From NCBI GenBank assembly GCA_019459485.1, contig JAIBEZ010000032.1:1-64000 (forward strand): DNA of 64,000 nucleotides, in the 5' to 3' direction. The first letter of the stretch is position 1. Each line of letters starts with the position of its first letter. Shown in pieces: positions 39,889-48,228 of the stretch. The DNA is from Prolixibacteraceae bacterium (GTDB lineage Bacteria > Bacteroidota > Bacteroidia > Bacteroidales > Prolixibacteraceae). The notes beneath the pieces are model-generated. The model made no database searches. It was given only the letters and a program-made list of their open reading frames with translations, and was not told the DNA's origin. A program made the position numbers and the translations under genes.

Positions 39889-41097
39889 ATGTCTAATTGG
39901 AAAAAAGTTTTTGCGATTATATGGACCGGACAACTTTTCTCAACACTGAGCAGTGCAATTGTTGGTTATGCGGTTGTTTTCTGGCTGAGTATGGAAACGA
40001 AATCTGCGGAGGTTTTGGCACTTGCAACTATTGCAGCACTATTGCCCCAACTTTTGATAGGTCCGTTTTCAGGAGTATTGATCGACCGTTGGAACCGGCG
40101 TCGGACGATGATTGTTGCCGATGTATTTATCGCTGTTTGTTCAGCAATCATGGGCGTACTGTTTCTGATGGGGAATGTCGAAATCGGATACATTTATGCC
40201 TTGTTGGTATTGCGATCATTGGGAAGTGCATTTCATGTACCTGCCATGCATGCTTCGGTACCATTGCTTGCCCCTGAATCGGAACTGATGCGGATTGCCG
40301 GAATCAATCAGGTAATTCAGTCGGTGAGTACCATTGCAGGGCCAGCGCTCGCAGCATTGCTGATCAGTGTTTTTGATATGACCTATGTGCTGTTCTTTGA
40401 CGTGATTGGCGCCCTTATTGCCAGCGTTTCGCTCTTGCTGGTACATATTCCCAATCCCGAAAAGAAAGCTGATGCGCCCGCTCCTGATATTTTCCGCGAA
40501 ATGAAAGAAGGTTTACACGAAATATATAGTCGCTCGGGCTTGTTGTGGTTGTTTGTATTTATAATTCTGGCAACGTTCTTCATCATGCCCATCGCTGCAT
40601 TGTTCCCGTTAATGACCATCAACCATTTTTCAGGAGGAACCTACGAAATGAGTATGATTGAAGTGGCCTGGGGAGTTGGAATGCTGACCGGCGGCGCTTT
40701 TATGGGAATTAAAAAGCTGAAAATAAACGAAATCGTGCTGATTAATGCGATGTACATTTTGCTTGGGTTGACATTTGCTTTTACAGGAATATTGCCTGTT
40801 AGCGGGTTTTGGATTTTTATTGTCCTTACCTTCTTTGGCGGTGTCTCAATGGCAATTTATTCAGCGGCGTTTATGGTATATATGCAAACCAACATTGATC
40901 CGGCAGCACTGGGGCGGGTGTTCTCCATCTACGGAAGTGTCACGCTGTTGCCGTCGATGATTGGCTTGCTGCAAACAGGTTATATTGCCGACAGGATTGG
41001 TGTTCCCAATGCTTTTATTATTTCAGGAGTTATGATTGTGGTGCTGGGTATCGTTTCGTTTTTTGTTCCGGCGATCAAACAATTGACAAACAAATGA
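39889..41097 (+). CDS. MFS transporter, Mef-like efflux family
   Basis: The 402-residue protein shows about 12 membrane helices. The N-terminal half closely follows the pattern of macrolide-efflux (Mef) and enterobactin-exporter-like MFS proteins: IWTGQLFSTLSSAIV, the motif-A loop GVLIDRWNRRRTMI near residue 62, and RSLGSAFHVPAMHASVPLLAP near residue 108. It likely exports a small hydrophobic compound by proton antiport; the substrate cannot be inferred. It may be preceded by a structured leader RNA. Resistance should not be assumed from the fold alone. Confidence 0.85.
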   Translation: MSNWKKVFAIIWTGQLFSTLSSAIVGYAVVFWLSMETKSAEVLALATIAALLPQLLIGPFSGVLIDRWNRRRTMIVADVFIAVCSAIMGVLFLMGNVEIGYIYALLVLRSLGSAFHVPAMHASVPLLAPESELMRIAGINQVIQSVSTIAGPALAALLISVFDMTYVLFFDVIGALIASVSLLLVHIPNPEKKADAPAPDIFREMKEGLHEIYSRSGLLWLFVFIILATFFIMPIAALFPLMTINHFSGGTYEMSMIEVAWGVGMLTGGAFMGIKKLKINEIVLINAMYILLGLTFAFTGILPVSGFWIFIVLTFFGGVSMAIYSAAFMVYMQTNIDPAALGRVFSIYGSVTLLPSMIGLLQTGYIADRIGVPNAFIISGVMIVVLGIVSFFVPAIKQLTNK

Positions 41098-41287
41098 CAA
41101 CCGGATGATGTTTATATTATTGACAGTTTACTTACCTATATGGCATTTTACGTCAGTCAGTTGTAGTCATTTTTTGTCATACGGTTGTCATTTCCCGGCA
41201 ACTTAATGACTACCAAATGACAATGTAATGACTTTTATGACATTCGGTAATATTAAGGATATCCATAATCACTTAAAACTATATGAT

Positions 41288-41677
41288 ATGTTTACAATTG
41301 AACAGATTAAAGAAGCACATTCGAAAGTGAAAAGTGGGGCCGATTTCCCGAAGTATGTGCAAGACCTTATCGGGCTTGGCGTTTTGACCTACGATGTATT
41401 TGTCAGCGATGGCCATGCCGAATATCATGGGAATGACGGTTGTGAGTTAAAATCTGAGGCAAAATATGCTAATCAGAATGTTGCCGCAGCAGACGATTCC
41501 GTAAAATTCAGGCATTACTTAAAAATCCATCAGCAGGGTGAAACTGATTATTTTACGTTTTGCAAACATGCCGCTGAAACCGGCGTGAATAAATGGACAG
41601 TTGACCACCAGAAGATGACATGCACTTATTTTAATAGTGCCGGAAACGAAATGCTGGTGGAGAAAATTCCGGGTTAA
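41288..41677 (+). CDS. DUF1398 family protein
   Basis: The small protein (about 129 residues from the ATG at 41288) matches the DUF1398 pattern: MFTIEQIKEAHSKVKSGADFP at the start, LIGLGVLTYDVFVSDGHAEYHG, HYLKIHQQGETDYFTFCKHAAETGVNKW, and a final CTYFNSAGNEMLVEKIP. The family is small, soluble and of unknown function, and is found in enterics and Bacteroidota. A longer frame from 41228 exists, but the conserved domain starts at 41288. A strong terminator follows. Confidence 0.8.
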   Translation: MFTIEQIKEAHSKVKSGADFPKYVQDLIGLGVLTYDVFVSDGHAEYHGNDGCELKSEAKYANQNVAAADDSVKFRHYLKIHQQGETDYFTFCKHAAETGVNKWTVDHQKMTCTYFNSAGNEMLVEKIPG

Positions 41678-41697
41678 GGAATTGAAATTTTGATAAA

Positions 41698-41730
41698 AGA
41701 AAGTCCTGGCTTCGGCAGGACTTTCTTTTT
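41698..41730 (+). terminator. Rho-independent terminator after the DUF1398 gene
   Basis: Arms AGAAAGTCCTG (41698-41708) and CAGGACTTTCT (41716-41726) pair perfectly around a GCTTCGG loop and are followed by a run of T. It ends 21 bp after the DUF1398 stop and is a textbook intrinsic terminator. Confidence 0.9.
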
Positions 41731-41850
41731 GAACGGACAATCACAATACGTTATTAAACTTTCATTCTAAAAATACAGGTTCTTCATGATAAAAACAGTA
41801 ATGTTTTGACTAAAATTGCAACCAACTGAGACAACCTTAAAAACTACAAT

Positions 41851-43086
41851 GTGAAGAATCCAATCATTTTGGCAATGCTGGTGGTAATTTTTTCAGGACT
41901 GGCTTCTGCTACCGCTCAGTCGCAATGGCGTGGTCCAAACCGCGACGGTATTTATTCCGAAACCAATTTGCTGAAGCAATGGCCTGCTGAAGGTCCAAAA
42001 ATGCTTTGGTCGTTCGAAGAGCTGGGGACAGGGCAGGGGAGTGTGGTGGTGGCAAACGAAAAAGTGTTTGTGACCGGAATTCCTGATACACTGAATTCGG
42101 AAGGTTATTTATTCGCATTCGATACCGGTGGAAAACTATTGTGGAAAAAGAATTACGGTAAAGACTGGACCGGAATTTTCCCCGGAGCGCGCTCCACGCC
42201 TACGGTTGCCGGTGATTTGATTTATGTGGAAAGTGGCAACGGAGCGGTTTTTTGCCTGAATGCCGAAACAGGCGAATCGGTTTGGAGCATCGATTTCTTT
42301 AAAGATTTACAGGCAGATTCGGTACAATTTGGATTTTCCGAATCTATCCTGATTGACGGTGACAAATTGTATTGCACTCCCGGAGGAAAAGAAAATAACA
42401 TGGTTGCCCTGAACCGCTTCACCGGACAAAAAATATGGTCGAGCCCTGCTTTTCAGGAAAAAGCAACTTACAGTTCGCCCATTGTATTCAATCACAACGG
42501 ACAGCGATTGCTGGCAAATCTGACTTCAACATCAATCATTGGCCTCGATGCCAACAGCGGCGAAATGTACTGGAGGGTGAACCAGTTTCAGGACAATAAA
42601 ATACATGCCAACACACCAGTTTACGCCGATGGACACCTGATTGTATCAAGTGCATCGCGCAGAGACAGTTCTGGTCTGGTTTCGCTGAAACTTTCGCCCG
42701 ATGGAAAGACTGCCGAAATTGCATGGCGCAACAAGGAATTCATTAATCTTCAGAGCGGATTTGTTCTGAAAGATGGCCATGTTTACGGATCGGCGCACAT
42801 TCAGCCCAAGTGGTTTTGCATCGATGCCAAAACCGGTCAAACCAAATACATTGCCAAGGAATTGGGTGGTGGCCCTGTTATTTATGCCGACGGACTTTTC
42901 TATTGTTATGCTGAAAAAGACGGCGAAATGGCTTTGGCAGAAGGTACTCCCGAACAATTTCGCATCATCAGTAAATTTAAAGTTCCGTTTGGAACCGCAC
43001 AGCACTGGGCTCATCCGGTAATTGCCGGCGGAAAATTGTTCATCAGGCACAACAATGCGCTGATGGTTTACAACATCAGGAACTAA
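41851..43086 (+). CDS. Secreted PQQ-like beta-propeller protein
   Basis: The 411-residue protein has a signal peptide (about 1-22, ending ATAQ) and then SQWRGPNRDGIYSETNLLKQWP, the entry motif of secreted PQQ-binding-like propellers. Repeated blades follow, with AFDTGGKLLWKKNYG, CLNAETGESVWSIDF, LNRFTGQKIWSSPAF and DAKTGQTKYIAKEL, as in BamB-like proteins. Enzymatic function is not clear. The start is GTG at 41851; the in-frame ATG at 41875 would cut the signal. The next gene, the epimerase, starts 34 bp after its stop, so they are likely co-transcribed. Confidence 0.82.
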   Translation: MKNPIILAMLVVIFSGLASATAQSQWRGPNRDGIYSETNLLKQWPAEGPKMLWSFEELGTGQGSVVVANEKVFVTGIPDTLNSEGYLFAFDTGGKLLWKKNYGKDWTGIFPGARSTPTVAGDLIYVESGNGAVFCLNAETGESVWSIDFFKDLQADSVQFGFSESILIDGDKLYCTPGGKENNMVALNRFTGQKIWSSPAFQEKATYSSPIVFNHNGQRLLANLTSTSIIGLDANSGEMYWRVNQFQDNKIHANTPVYADGHLIVSSASRRDSSGLVSLKLSPDGKTAEIAWRNKEFINLQSGFVLKDGHVYGSAHIQPKWFCIDAKTGQTKYIAKELGGGPVIYADGLFYCYAEKDGEMALAEGTPEQFRIISKFKVPFGTAQHWAHPVIAGGKLFIRHNNALMVYNIRN

Positions 43087-43120
43087 CAGGGAAAAAGTAT
43101 TGATAATTATACCAGAAAAT

Positions 43121-44275
43121 ATGGATTTCAACCGACGTAATTTTATCCGGACAACCGGATTAACAGCCATTGCCGGGTTTACCGGAATTGAAACAGTTTT
43201 TGCCGCCATGAAAAAGAAAACAACCAAAAAATCAGGAAAAGGGCTGGTTTTGCGCTTTGTGCAATATGATTTACGACTTAACCATACTTTTACGATTGCA
43301 AACAGCTCGCGCAACAGCACTCCCGATATGCTGACAAGTATCGAATTCGACGGCATAACCGGTTATGGTGAAGCTTCGATGCCACCTTATTTGGGCGAAA
43401 GTGTTGAAACGGCCACCAAATTCTTTTCATCGCTTGATTTGGGGCAGTTCAAAGATCCGTTTCAGATGGACGATATTCTCACTTATGTGGACTCGGTGAT
43501 GCCGGGAAACTGCGCTGCCAAAGCGGCGGTTGATATTGCATTGCACGATCTGGTCGGTAAAATAATGGGGCAGCCGTGGTACAAAATATGGGGCTTCGAT
43601 CCGGCAGATACCCCGAATACTTCGTTTACAATTGGAATTGACACGATGGAAATTGTCAGGCAAAAAACCCTTGAAGCGATTCCCTACAAAATACTGAAAG
43701 TAAAACTTGGTCAGAAAACCGACCGCGAAATGATCGAAACCATCCGTTCGGTGACGAATGTGCCGCTTTGTGTGGATGTGAATCAGGGTTGGACCGACCG
43801 GCAAATGGCGCTGGACATGATTCACTGGCTAAAGGAAAAAGGCGTGGTTTTCGTGGAGCAGCCGATGCCCAAAACGGCGATTGACGACATGGCCTGGCTG
43901 ACAGAAAACAGTCCGCTTCCAACCATTGGCGATGAATCAGTGCAACGACTTCCTGATGTGATGAAAGCCAAAGGAGTGTATTCCGGAATAAACATCAAGC
44001 TGATGAAATGCACCGGGATGCGCGAGGCACATCAAATGCTGACATTGGCCGAATCGCTTGGAATGAAAGTGATGATCGGCTGTATGACCGAAACTTCGTG
44101 TGCTGTTTCGGCGGCTGCGCAGTTGTCGCCAAAATGCGAATGGGCCGATCTGGATGGCAATCTGCTGATTTCGAACGATCCTTATAAAGGTGTTCAGGTG
44201 GTCGGTGGAAAAGTGATTTTGATTGACCAGCCGGGTATTGGGATTAATGCGATAAAGAAGGTACTTGAAGATTAA
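43121..44275 (+). CDS. Tat-exported dipeptide epimerase (enolase superfamily)
   Basis: The 384-residue protein begins with a Tat signal (NRRNFIRTTGLTAIAGF). The enolase-superfamily active site is complete: K-V-K at residues 193-195, metal ligands Asp219 (CVDVNQG), Glu246 (FVEQPMP) and Asp271 (IGDES), and the opposite-face Lys293 (NIKLMK). The C-terminal CMTETSCAVSAAAQLSP and DLDGNLLISNDPY motifs match L-Ala-D/L-Glu-type dipeptide epimerases. A role in processing dipeptides from peptidoglycan or proteins is likely. A longer frame begins with TTG at 43100. A second, diverged copy of its last 53 codons lies directly downstream. Confidence 0.9.
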   Translation: MDFNRRNFIRTTGLTAIAGFTGIETVFAAMKKKTTKKSGKGLVLRFVQYDLRLNHTFTIANSSRNSTPDMLTSIEFDGITGYGEASMPPYLGESVETATKFFSSLDLGQFKDPFQMDDILTYVDSVMPGNCAAKAAVDIALHDLVGKIMGQPWYKIWGFDPADTPNTSFTIGIDTMEIVRQKTLEAIPYKILKVKLGQKTDREMIETIRSVTNVPLCVDVNQGWTDRQMALDMIHWLKEKGVVFVEQPMPKTAIDDMAWLTENSPLPTIGDESVQRLPDVMKAKGVYSGINIKLMKCTGMREAHQMLTLAESLGMKVMIGCMTETSCAVSAAAQLSPKCEWADLDGNLLISNDPYKGVQVVGGKVILIDQPGIGINAIKKVLED

Positions 44276-44822
44276 GGTAAATAAGGTTAAGGTTTCGGGG
44301 TTGATCTATGTTACTAAGGTTTTTTTGCTCAATAATGTTTGGTATCGGTATTATAAAGCAAGCATTTTCAGGTGCAGAGCACCGTTGATATTTGTAGCAC
44401 ACATGATACAATACACACAAAAGGTGCAGAGCACCGAAATAGGCATCTATTATTTATAGTATTGCGGTGCGCCGCACGGCGCAGTTGTCGCCCAAATGCG
44501 AATGGGCCGATTTGGATGGCAATCTGCTGATTTCGAATGATCCGTATAAAGGTGTTCAGGTGGTTGGCGGGAAAGTGATTTTGATTGACCAACCAGGTAT
44601 CGGGATTAATGCGATAAAGAAGGTATTTGAAGATTAAGGTAAATAAGGTTAAGGTTTCGGGGTTGAGTTAAGTTACTAAGGTTTTTTTGCTCAATAATGT
44701 TTGGTATCGGTATTATAAAGCAAGCATTTTCAGGTGCAGAGCACCGTTGATATTTGTAGCATAATGCAATACACACAAAAGGTGCGGAGCACCGAAATAG
44801 GCAAGTATTGCGGTGCGCTGCA
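44117..44822 (+). repeat. Direct tandem duplication of the epimerase 3' end and downstream DNA
   Basis: The segment 44117-44478 (last 53 codons of the epimerase plus about 200 bp downstream) is repeated from 44479 at an offset of 362 bp. The coding part (44479-44637) ends at the same TAA and has 11 differences, of which 10 are synonymous. The downstream part is nearly identical. The second copy has no start or N-terminal domain and is a gene fragment. Confidence 0.9.
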
Positions 44823-44824
44823 CC
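44371..44824. repeat. Array of GGTGCnnnGCACC palindromes
   Basis: GGTGCAGAGCACC occurs at 44371-44383, 44423-44435 and 44733-44745, GGTGCGGAGCACC at 44781-44793, and related GGTGCG palindromes near 44466 and 44812. They fall inside the 362-bp duplicated unit and resemble REP sequences. Confidence 0.7.
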
Positions 44825-44977
44825 TTACCACCTTTTATCTGCTTTTTTACTACAAATATTTTGCGGCTCTGCCGCTTTCTGATATCTTACGATCTGACGG
44901 CAACGGATTTTAATTTAGAAATTAATTTAATTGGTATTGCGCTTATTTCTCCCAAATTTTTAATTTGAATTGCCATG

Positions 44978-45024
44978 AGCTTTCCCAAAGTTTATTTTAA
45001 ACTCAAAAAAACTTTGGGAAAGCT
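44978..45024. repeat. Perfect 16-bp inverted repeat
   Basis: AGCTTTCCCAAAGTTT (44978-44993) and its reverse complement (45009-45024) are separated by 15 A/T-rich bases. It could be a terminator-like hairpin or a MITE remnant; there is no adjacent gene to assign it to. Confidence 0.6.
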
Positions 45025-45210
45025 TTACCATTCATGCTTCAAATTGACCCTTTCGTCACGATAATCGTACAGTTCATGAAATTTTTATATTATTATTTTG
45101 ATTAATCAATTGTCAATCATAAATTGTGCACTTATTCATCTTTAAAACCTCAAAATATTCATTTAAATAACTCAACGGAGTGTAGATCGGCCTTCGGATT
45201 ATTTTCACTG

Positions 45211-45420
45211 TGAAATGCAGGCTTGTCAGCATCCGATGCAGAGCTTGCAAAGTGAAATGCAGTCGTGTCACTGTCCGATGCAGCCGTGTAAAAGTGAAAA
45301 GTAGCCTTGTCACTGTCCGATGCAGCCGTGTAAAAGTGAAATGCAGCCGTGTCACTGTCCGATGCAGCCGTGTAAAATTGAATAGTAGCCGTGTAAGCAT
45401 GGGATGCAGTGCATGAAAAA
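45211..45420. repeat. 42-bp tandem minisatellite (five units)
   Basis: Units starting at 45211, 45253, 45295, 45337 and 45379 are each 42 bp and built from two related 21-bp halves. Both strands stay open because 42 and 21 are multiples of 3: one strand would encode CSRVTVR/CSRVKVK heptads, the other RLHRTVT/RLHFTFT heptads. I regard it as a noncoding repeat just upstream of the helical protein gene, but a short repeat peptide cannot be ruled out. Confidence 0.85.
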
Positions 45421-45498
45421 TGCAGGGAGTCTGGTGAAAAATGAAATGTAAGTCTATTAATATCAGTTGTTTATTATTCACATTAATTTTAAAAGTTT

Positions 45499-46200
45499 AT
45501 GATTAAACGTTTGGAGAACAAGATGATGATGTTAAAAGCTGTATTGAAGCTTTTAAAATCGAACCGGTCGTTGTGGGAGGATATAGTTCCTTTTGTAAAT
45601 GCGGTAAACCAACTCGAAGGATTGATTGCTGAAATTGAAGCTACCCGGATGATTACCGACGAGGATAATACCGGTTTGGTAGCCGAAAAAACAGCCTTGC
45701 AGAATTCTTTGATTAACAGGGCATTTGAAATAGTATCGATGCTACATGCCATGGCATCAAGTACAAAAAACAATATTTTATTGGGGAAGGTAAGTTTCCC
45801 GATATCGGAGCTGCAACGGCAACGCGATCGCGAACTGGCAACCACCTGCAAAGGGATTGTCTTGATTGCCCGCAATAACCTGCCTGCATTGGAAGGGTAT
45901 CCGGTTTCAGAATCCGATTTGGTCGGTTTTGAAGGACAGATTTCAGCGTATGAAGAAGATTTACCCAATCACCGGGTATCGGTATCGGAGCGCAAGGCCG
46001 CGAATGCAAAGTTGAAAGATTTATACAAAGCGACCGATGATGTGTTGGTCAACCAGTTAGATCGCCTGATGTTTCCTTTTCGTACCTCGAAACCCGATTT
46101 TTTTGCAGCCTACCTCAATGCACGTAAGATTGTTGATTACGGCGTCCGCCACGATAAACCCGAAAACGATGAAACTGATCCCAATCAACCAGGCGATTAA
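45499..46200 (+). CDS. Uncharacterised helical cytoplasmic protein
   Basis: The 233-residue protein starts with ATG at 45499 and lacks a signal peptide. It is predicted almost entirely helical: MLKAVLKLLKSNRSLWEDIVPFVNAVNQLEGLIAEIEATRM, then LINRAFEIVSMLHAMASSTKNNILLGKVSF and later charged helices ending at an acidic, disordered tail (PENDETDPNQPGD). I do not recognise a family or function. It sits just after the 42-bp minisatellite and before REP repeats, so it may belong to a mobile or repeat-associated locus. Confidence 0.75.
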   Translation: MIKRLENKMMMLKAVLKLLKSNRSLWEDIVPFVNAVNQLEGLIAEIEATRMITDEDNTGLVAEKTALQNSLINRAFEIVSMLHAMASSTKNNILLGKVSFPISELQRQRDRELATTCKGIVLIARNNLPALEGYPVSESDLVGFEGQISAYEEDLPNHRVSVSERKAANAKLKDLYKATDDVLVNQLDRLMFPFRTSKPDFFAAYLNARKIVDYGVRHDKPENDETDPNQPGD

Positions 46201-46400
46201 GTGATAGCATGAATACTCACCGGATGGCGGAAGTTGTCCGGTGGGTTGCAATTACAAGTTAATCCCGTAGGGATGGTTCATCTTGTAGCCGCGAATTTTA
46301 ATCCGCGGACATGCGATATAGATTAATGAATGAGTTCCGTAGGAACGGGGCATATGCAATTTTAATCCGGGGGCGAACGGAACATACAAAACCAATAATC

Positions 46401-46661
46401 ATGGCAAATACATATCATCAAGTTTACATCCAGTGTGTTTTCGCAGTAAAATACAGAGATGCTGTAATTGACAAAGGTTGGCGACCAACATTGTTTGGTG
46501 TAATTGGGAATCTAATCAATGAAACCGGTTGCAAAACAATCATTGTAAATGGCATCGAAGATCATGTTCATTGTTTTTTTTTGCCTAAAACCAGTTGTTT
46601 CTATTCCTGAATTAATGAAAACGGTGAAAGCCAAATCATCAAAACGAGTATCCGGTTGTGT
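46401..46661 (+). pseudogene. Broken REP-associated tyrosine transposase (RAYT, IS200/Y1-like)
   Basis: The frame from ATG 46401 begins ANTYHQVYIQCVFAVKYRD and continues to GIEDHVHCFF, where DHVH is the HUH metal-binding motif of Y1 transposases. The expected next segment (LKPVVSIPELMKTVKAKSSK) lies in another frame after a 9-T run near 46574-46582, so a slippage mutation breaks the gene. The C-terminal half with the catalytic tyrosine helix is missing, being replaced by a palindromic repeat starting at 46669. It is non-functional as it stands. Confidence 0.8.
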
Positions 46662-46668
46662 GCCTAAC

Positions 46669-46805
46669 TTATCCTTTGCCGTAAGCTTTAGCTGACGGAC
46701 AGCTTGATGAGTATTGCAGTGGCTTTAGCCACAGGCCATTGGGCTAAAGCCCAGATGTCTCGTCTTAACTTTAACCGTCGGCTAAAGCCAGACGGCAAAG
46801 GATAA
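46669..46805. repeat. Palindromic REPIN/MITE-like element in the RAYT remnant
   Basis: The ends TTATCCTTTGCCGT (46669-46682) and its perfect reverse complement (46792-46805) extend inward as imperfect arms of about 35 bp (GCTTTAGCTGACGG / CCGTCGGCTAAAGC). The centre holds two small hairpins, GTGGCTTTAGCCAC and TGGGCTAAAGCCCA. It replaces the transposase C-terminus and may be an insertion. Confidence 0.8.
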
Positions 46806-46988
46806 CAGCTCAATATTTGGTGACTTAGGTAAATAAAAGAACCCGGACGGAATAAATTCCATCCCTACAAAATGAACCGAGCCTACGGCTCTGACATGTA
46901 AATCCCGTAGGGATGGTTCATGTTGTAGCCACAGATTTTAATCCGTGATTTCGTTCAAAAAATGATCATAAAAAACAACAACAATTTA

Positions 46989-47018
46989 TTGTATATAATA
47001 ATGAATTCCATACATTTG
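46989..47018 (+). promoter_or_regulatory. Bacteroidota-type promoter
   Basis: A -33 TTG (46989-46991), 19-bp spacer and -7 TACATTTG (47011-47018) match the Bacteroidota housekeeping consensus TTG-N19-TAnnTTTG. It lies 28 bp before the barrel protein start. Confidence 0.7.
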
Positions 47019-47046
47019 GAAAACCTAAAAAAAATCAATCTGACGA

Positions 47047-47682
47047 ATGAATACCCATCCATGCACCTCACCCAATTATTTCAACTATTCAACCGGTTTT
47101 AAAAGAATCATCCTGCTTTTGCTGTGCTTGTTTTTGCTCACAAAGGTGGATGCGCAAGAGATTACCGAAAATCAAACAGCAGAATATCCGCAGGTTTACG
47201 TGGGCTTTGGAACCGGTTTCGATAATTTTACCGGATTCCTGGGCGTTTCGGGAACCCTCAAAGTTCACGAAAATTTTTCGGTGCGCGGTGGTACGGGTCT
47301 TAGCGGCTGGGGATTTAAGAATTCTATCGGTATAAAGTACGATACCAAAGAAATCGGCGGATGGTCGTATTGTTTGGGATATTCACATAGTCCCGGTTTT
47401 AAAGGCATAGAAATGGATATTGAGCTTGCGTCGGGCGGAACACAGGAAACAACTGTCGATTATCTGTCGGCCAGTACAATTAACCTGGCCGTTGACCGCA
47501 ATTGGAAAATCGGGAAAGCGAATATTTTTTACATTGAATTTGGTTATGCCATTCCACTGCAATCGAACAGGTGGCGGACAACCGATGGTTCGGTCCTCTC
47601 AAGTTCGAATGAAGCGGTGTTAAGGCTATTGCAACCAGGCGGCCTGATTTTAGGCGCCGGATTCGCATTTAGGGTATTTTAA
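47047..47682 (+). CDS. Outer-membrane beta-barrel-like protein
   Basis: The 211-residue protein has an N-terminal signal (about 18-38, ILLLLCLFLLTKVDAQ), then alternating beta strands with aromatic girdles (VYVGFGTGFDNFTGFLGVSG, WSYCLGYSHSP, LGAGFAFRVF) ending in a terminal Phe, which suits an outer-membrane barrel. I do not recognise a specific family. A strong promoter lies just upstream. Its last 117 bp of sequence are repeated at 48229-48345, after the next gene. Confidence 0.75.
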   Translation: MNTHPCTSPNYFNYSTGFKRIILLLLCLFLLTKVDAQEITENQTAEYPQVYVGFGTGFDNFTGFLGVSGTLKVHENFSVRGGTGLSGWGFKNSIGIKYDTKEIGGWSYCLGYSHSPGFKGIEMDIELASGGTQETTVDYLSASTINLAVDRNWKIGKANIFYIEFGYAIPLQSNRWRTTDGSVLSSSNEAVLRLLQPGGLILGAGFAFRVF

Positions 47683-47684
47683 GG
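47568..47684 (+). repeat. 3'-end duplication, copy 1 (inside barrel gene)
   Basis: The last 115 bases of the barrel gene and two following bases recur at 48229-48345 (offset 661 bp) with three differences in 117 bp. The repeat starts and stops at sharp points, flanking the 146-residue protein gene. Confidence 0.9.
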
Positions 47685-47752
47685 AAAGAATATTATTACA
47701 AATTGACAATTGAACTTATCGACAAACCTTATAAATTAAAGTTATTATTGCT

Positions 47753-48193
47753 ATGAAAAACATTCTATTACTTGGATTCTTTTTTCTTTCAATGAGCGGT
47801 TTTGCTCAGGATACTCCTCAAAAAATTATCGACAATTTCTTTTCAACATATCAAAAAGACCCAGGGAGGGCAGTGAAAGAGATGTATAAAACAAATGTCT
47901 GGACAGAACGAATTACAGATGATATTAATGATGTTGCAAATAAGGTAAACGGCTTTTCAAAAGATGTAATGGGACAATTTAATGGATATGAGCAAATAAC
48001 CACTAAAAAGTTTTCGGACAGCTTTGTGCTGTATTCATATTTGGTAAAATATGACCGTCAGCCTATAAGATTTACTTTTAAATTCTATAAACCAAAGGAC
48101 GATTGGGTTTTATATGCATTCCAATTTGACGACTCATTTGACGAGGAAATCGAGGAAGCCGCAAAATTATACTATCTCAATTTGGACAAATAA
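47753..48193 (+). CDS. Small secreted protein of unknown function
   Basis: The 146-residue protein has a signal peptide (about 1-18, ending GFAQ) and a small alpha/beta domain: TPQKIIDNFFSTYQKDPGRAVKEMY and a beta strand PIRFTFKFYKPKDDWVLYAFQFDDSF. The shape is reminiscent of NTF2-like/DUF3887-type folds, but I do not assign a family. It is flanked by the two copies of the barrel gene's 3' end, so it may have entered by insertion. Confidence 0.7.
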   Translation: MKNILLLGFFFLSMSGFAQDTPQKIIDNFFSTYQKDPGRAVKEMYKTNVWTERITDDINDVANKVNGFSKDVMGQFNGYEQITTKKFSDSFVLYSYLVKYDRQPIRFTFKFYKPKDDWVLYAFQFDDSFDEEIEEAAKLYYLNLDK

Positions 48194-48228
48194 TAACCAT
48201 TAACAAAAACCGTATTTCAAAAGAGTTT

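Larger units (their letters stand above)
44276..45498. other. Repeat-rich intergenic region
   Basis: No intact gene is supported. It holds the duplicated epimerase tail, GGTGC-type palindromes, an inverted repeat at 44978-45024 and the 42-bp minisatellite at 45211-45420. Confidence 0.7.
46261..46948. repeat. REP-like repeats flanking the RAYT remnant
   Basis: AATCCCGTAGGGATGGTTCA followed by (T/C)TTGTAGCC and a TTTTAATCCGyG end occurs at 46261-46307 and again at 46901-46948, nearly identical. A related, inverted version lies at about 46846-46880 (GGAATAAATTCCATCCCTAC). They bracket the transposase remnant, which is the usual REP/RAYT arrangement. Confidence 0.75.
46201..47046. other. RAYT/REP repeat region
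   Basis: This 846-bp region contains the broken transposase (46401-46661), flanking REP repeats and a palindromic element, and ends with the promoter of the barrel protein gene. No intact gene is supported. Confidence 0.7.

Noticed and set aside
39889-41097. A macrolide-resistance gene
   Set aside because: The Mef-like pattern shows only the transporter family; substrate and resistance cannot be inferred.
45113-45481. Heptad-repeat peptide encoded on the - strand across the minisatellite
   Set aside because: The frame is open only because the repeat unit is a multiple of 3; the other strand is equally open and there is no convincing start or signal.
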